64,000 nt of DNA from JAPOXR01 sp963664715 (lineage in GTDB: Bacteria > Pseudomonadota > Alphaproteobacteria > Rhodobacterales > Rhodobacteraceae). The notes below the pieces were generated by a model, which saw nothing but the letters and a program-made list of their open reading frames with translations, ran no database searches and was not told where the DNA came from. Numbering within the stretch: the first letter of the stretch is position 1; each line of letters starts with the position of its first letter. Positions 62,363 through 64,000 of the stretch are shown here, piece by piece. Both the position numbers and the translations under genes were made by a program. The DNA is taken from the NCBI GenBank assembly GCA_963664715.2, contig CAXXUY010000012.1, forward strand, positions 496,001 through 560,000, in the 5' to 3' direction.

Positions 62363-63576
62363 AGGCTTATCCCCTTAGCACAGGTGGTCCCACATTTTGT
62401 GTCCGAGGAGGTTGACGTCACGTCGTGTTCGCTTTATGTTCCAGTCATGCCCAGCCGACTGAAAGACGACCGCCCGATGTCCCGCCAACAGTTCGAGGAG
62501 CTCTTCCCGGACGACGGGGCCTGCGCCCGCCACTTGGCGGAGCTGCGCTGGGGCGACGGCTTCGCGTGCCCGGCCTGCGGCGGCACGAAGGGCTGGGAGC
62601 TCAAGGGCGAGCGCTTCGTCCGCGAGTGCGCGGACTGCGGGCGCCAGACCTCCGTGACGGCGGGAACGGTGATGCACCGCAGCCACCTGCCTCTGAAGAC
62701 ATGGTTTCTCGCCGCGCATCTCGTGGCCACGCATTCCAACGGGATTTCCGCGCTCCAGCTCCAGGCGCAGCTGGGGATCGGCAGCTACAAGACGGCCTGG
62801 CTTCTGCTGCACAAGCTGCGCCGTGCCATGGTCGACCCGGATCGGAGCCTGCTGCAGGGGATCGCGGAGGTCGACGAGGCGTCCGTGCCCTGCCGCGACG
62901 GAAGCGGTGCGGAAGGGGTGAAGGGCGTGTCAGGCCGGGGCCGCAGCGCCGACGGCAGGATCCTCCTGGCCGGGGCGGTCGAGCTCTCGGAATGCGGGAA
63001 GCCGCGCCGCATCCGGCTGAAGGCCGTGGAAAGCTACGCCTCCGAGGCGCTGCACGGGTTCGTGTCGGACGCGGTCGCACCCGGCGCGCGGGTCGTCACC
63101 GACGGCTGGCTCGGGTACAGCGGCCTGCCCGACAACCCGTGGGAGGAAAGGGTGGTCGGCAACCGCAAGGCGCACGAGATCCTGACCTGGGTCCACCGGG
63201 TCTTCTCGAACCTGAAGCGCTGGGCCCTGGGGGTGCATCACGGGCTGAGACGCAAGCACGTCCAGCGCTACCTGGACGAGTTCGTCTTCCGCTGGAACCG
63301 GCGCCGCCACCGGCGGACCTCGCTCGACAGCCTCCTCGGCATCGGCCTCGGGCTGCCGCCCGCAACGTATCAGGACATCGTCGAAGGCCGCGCCTGACGC
63401 GGCCCCGGCGCCGGAACCCCGCTCCCGCAGTCCGTCCACGCCCCCGCAACTCGGAAATCCCCGCCGCCAGGGCCGCCTTGCGGCCGTGCCGGCGCGTTCT
63501 GCGCAACGGATCCGGGAACCCGGCCGCGCGGGCGCCGACACAACATCTTGTGCCGCCTTGGCCAGGGGGATAAGCC
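62363..63576. mobile_element. IS1595-family insertion sequence within the oxidoreductase gene
   Basis: Ends are the inverted repeats GGCTTATCCCC (from 62364) and its complement GGGGGATAAGCC (to 63576), with further matching toward the interior (GTGTC / GACAC). The insertion is flanked by TTTTCCCTGAA at 62352-62362 and 63577-63587. Removing the element with one repeat restores the host reading frame. One transposase gene, plus strand. Confidence 0.85.
62447..63397 (+). CDS. IS1595-family transposase (zinc ribbon plus ISXO2-like DDE domain)
   Basis: 316 residues from ATG 62447 (ATG 62477 also possible). Zinc ribbon: ACPACGGTKGW and ECADCGRQTSVTAG. Then HLPLKTWFLAAHLVATHSNG and GIGSYKTAWLLLHKLRRAM. 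DDE residues: GIAEVDEASVPCRDGSG, VVTDGWLGYSGL, and a C-terminal HRVFSNLKRWALGVHHGLR with YLDEFVFRWNRR. Intact. Because no stop separates them, the frame runs on from the oxidoreductase N-terminus. Its codon use is markedly G+C-rich in comparison with the host gene. Confidence 0.92.
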   Translation: MPSRLKDDRPMSRQQFEELFPDDGACARHLAELRWGDGFACPACGGTKGWELKGERFVRECADCGRQTSVTAGTVMHRSHLPLKTWFLAAHLVATHSNGISALQLQAQLGIGSYKTAWLLLHKLRRAMVDPDRSLLQGIAEVDEASVPCRDGSGAEGVKGVSGRGRSADGRILLAGAVELSECGKPRRIRLKAVESYASEALHGFVSDAVAPGARVVTDGWLGYSGLPDNPWEERVVGNRKAHEILTWVHRVFSNLKRWALGVHHGLRRKHVQRYLDEFVFRWNRRRHRRTSLDSLLGIGLGLPPATYQDIVEGRA

Positions 63577-64000
63577 TTTTCCCTGAACTGCGAGGCGTCG
63601 CCATTACCCATAGCTGGAAAGGGAATACGGGATTCACGTTTGGAATGGAGCCGCATGTCGGCCAGGTCGACGGAGTGTGGCACGCCGTAGGTTTCTGCGG
63701 AAGCGGCAATTCAATGGCACCGTGGCTCGGTCACAAGGCCGCACTGCAGATACTGGGCGACCGTGAAGGTGAAACCGCGTTCTCGCAGACCCGGTTGCAG
63801 CAGAGATGGTGGTACGCGGGACGCCCCTGGTTCCTGCCATTGGCGGACGTCACGTTCAGGGCAAGGGATGTCGTCAGCAACATGCGCAACCGGCAACAGA
63901 GATAGACATTTCCAGAGGTATCGAGACCTCGGACGGATTCAATTCCGGTTTCAGATGCTTGATTTCCAGCACTCCGCAACGTGATCGTTGACCACGCCGA

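Larger units (their letters stand above)
61370..63905 (+). pseudogene. FAD-dependent amine/amino-acid oxidoreductase gene (DAO family) split by an IS
   Basis: N-terminal part 61370-62362: FAD-binding EVDVLVVGAGLTGLSAARTL, SSRNGGMIGGG, and an oxidoreductase body to TGIFPE. C-terminal part 63588-63905: LRGVAITHSWKGNTGFTFG and GFCGSGNSMAPWLGHKAAL. Removing the IS and one direct repeat gives a continuous frame of 436 residues, the usual size of PuuB-like gamma-glutamylputrescine oxidase/glycine oxidase relatives. The uninterrupted ORF 61289-63397 is an artificial fusion of the N-terminal half with the transposase and should not be read as a natural two-domain enzyme. Confidence 0.88.

Noticed and set aside
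61289..63397. Natural fusion of FAD oxidase and transposase
   Set aside because: The junction lies exactly at an IS end and the rest of the oxidase resumes beyond the other end.
62425..63573. 382-residue frame overlapping the IS1595 transposase
   Set aside because: Extreme Arg/Pro/Gly content, typical +1 shadow of a G+C-rich gene.
1..64000. CRISPR arrays, rRNA and tRNA genes
   Set aside because: No regularly spaced repeats, rRNA segments or tRNA cloverleaf with a T-loop GTTCGA core were found by reading both strands.

Overview
The window looks like chromosomal DNA of an alphaproteobacterium of moderately high G+C. The evidence is a DUF1013/TrcR regulator, a COQ9-family protein, a tiny aa3-type cytochrome oxidase subunit IV, a plant-type glutamate-cysteine ligase, a pyrB followed by a metal-site-less dihydroorotase paralogue, and the order SDR-uvrC-(thiY)-pgsA-moaD-moaE. 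I cannot assign a genus. No rRNA, tRNA or CRISPR array was seen. The many decayed and nested insertion sequences suggest a genome with active IS turnover.

Layout. 1-3292: end of a yejBEF peptide/microcin-C-type ABC importer. 3.6-8.15 kb: an IS graveyard. A decayed IS1380 transposase is split by a 1881-bp DDE element with a 6-bp target duplication, its tail is fused to an IS5-type C-terminus, and an IS1182-like element follows at a CTAG site. 8.2-14.3 kb: a divergent metal (probably zinc) homeostasis island: FecCD-type ABC importer plus a DUF1636 protein on the minus strand; zur-like regulator, CobW GTPase, WD40 protein and a small cysteine protein on the plus strand; palindromic operator-like sequence between them. 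14.6-16.05 kb: a second broken IS1380. 16.3-29.3 kb: mostly housekeeping (D-lyxose isomerase, D,D-carboxypeptidase, HAD hydrolase, clpS, SDR, trcR, quinone oxidoreductase, COQ9, rpsU, CoxIV, MBL hydrolase, acyl-CoA dehydrogenase, tsaC/sua5, yqgE).

29.7-39.1 kb: a two-way sugar catabolic locus: SBP-permease-permease-ATPase-TIM-barrel isomerase-Gfo/Idh oxidoreductase on the minus strand, and a second isomerase-oxidoreductase pair on the plus strand. 39.5-57.3 kb: DsbD-like periplasmic protein, moaB, uracil-DNA glycosylase, pyrB-pyrC'-plsY, gshA, rsmE, ubiA, an OmpA-type envelope protein, moaE, moaD, pgsA, a TPP-riboswitch-controlled thiY, uvrC, a pteridine-reductase-like SDR and a SppA-type protease.

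57.3-64 kb: a second IS-damaged zone: an N-terminally truncated IlvD/Edd dehydratase, inverted ISKra4-type transposase remnants around a zinc alcohol dehydrogenase, a helical-repeat protein, and a FAD amine/amino-acid oxidase gene cut in two by an intact IS1595-type element. The most interesting locus is the zinc-type island with its unusual CobW/WD40/small-protein operon. Next are the stand-alone riboswitch-thiY gene placed inside the uvrC-pgsA block, an SDR lacking its catalytic lysine, and the catalytically dead PyrC paralogue.
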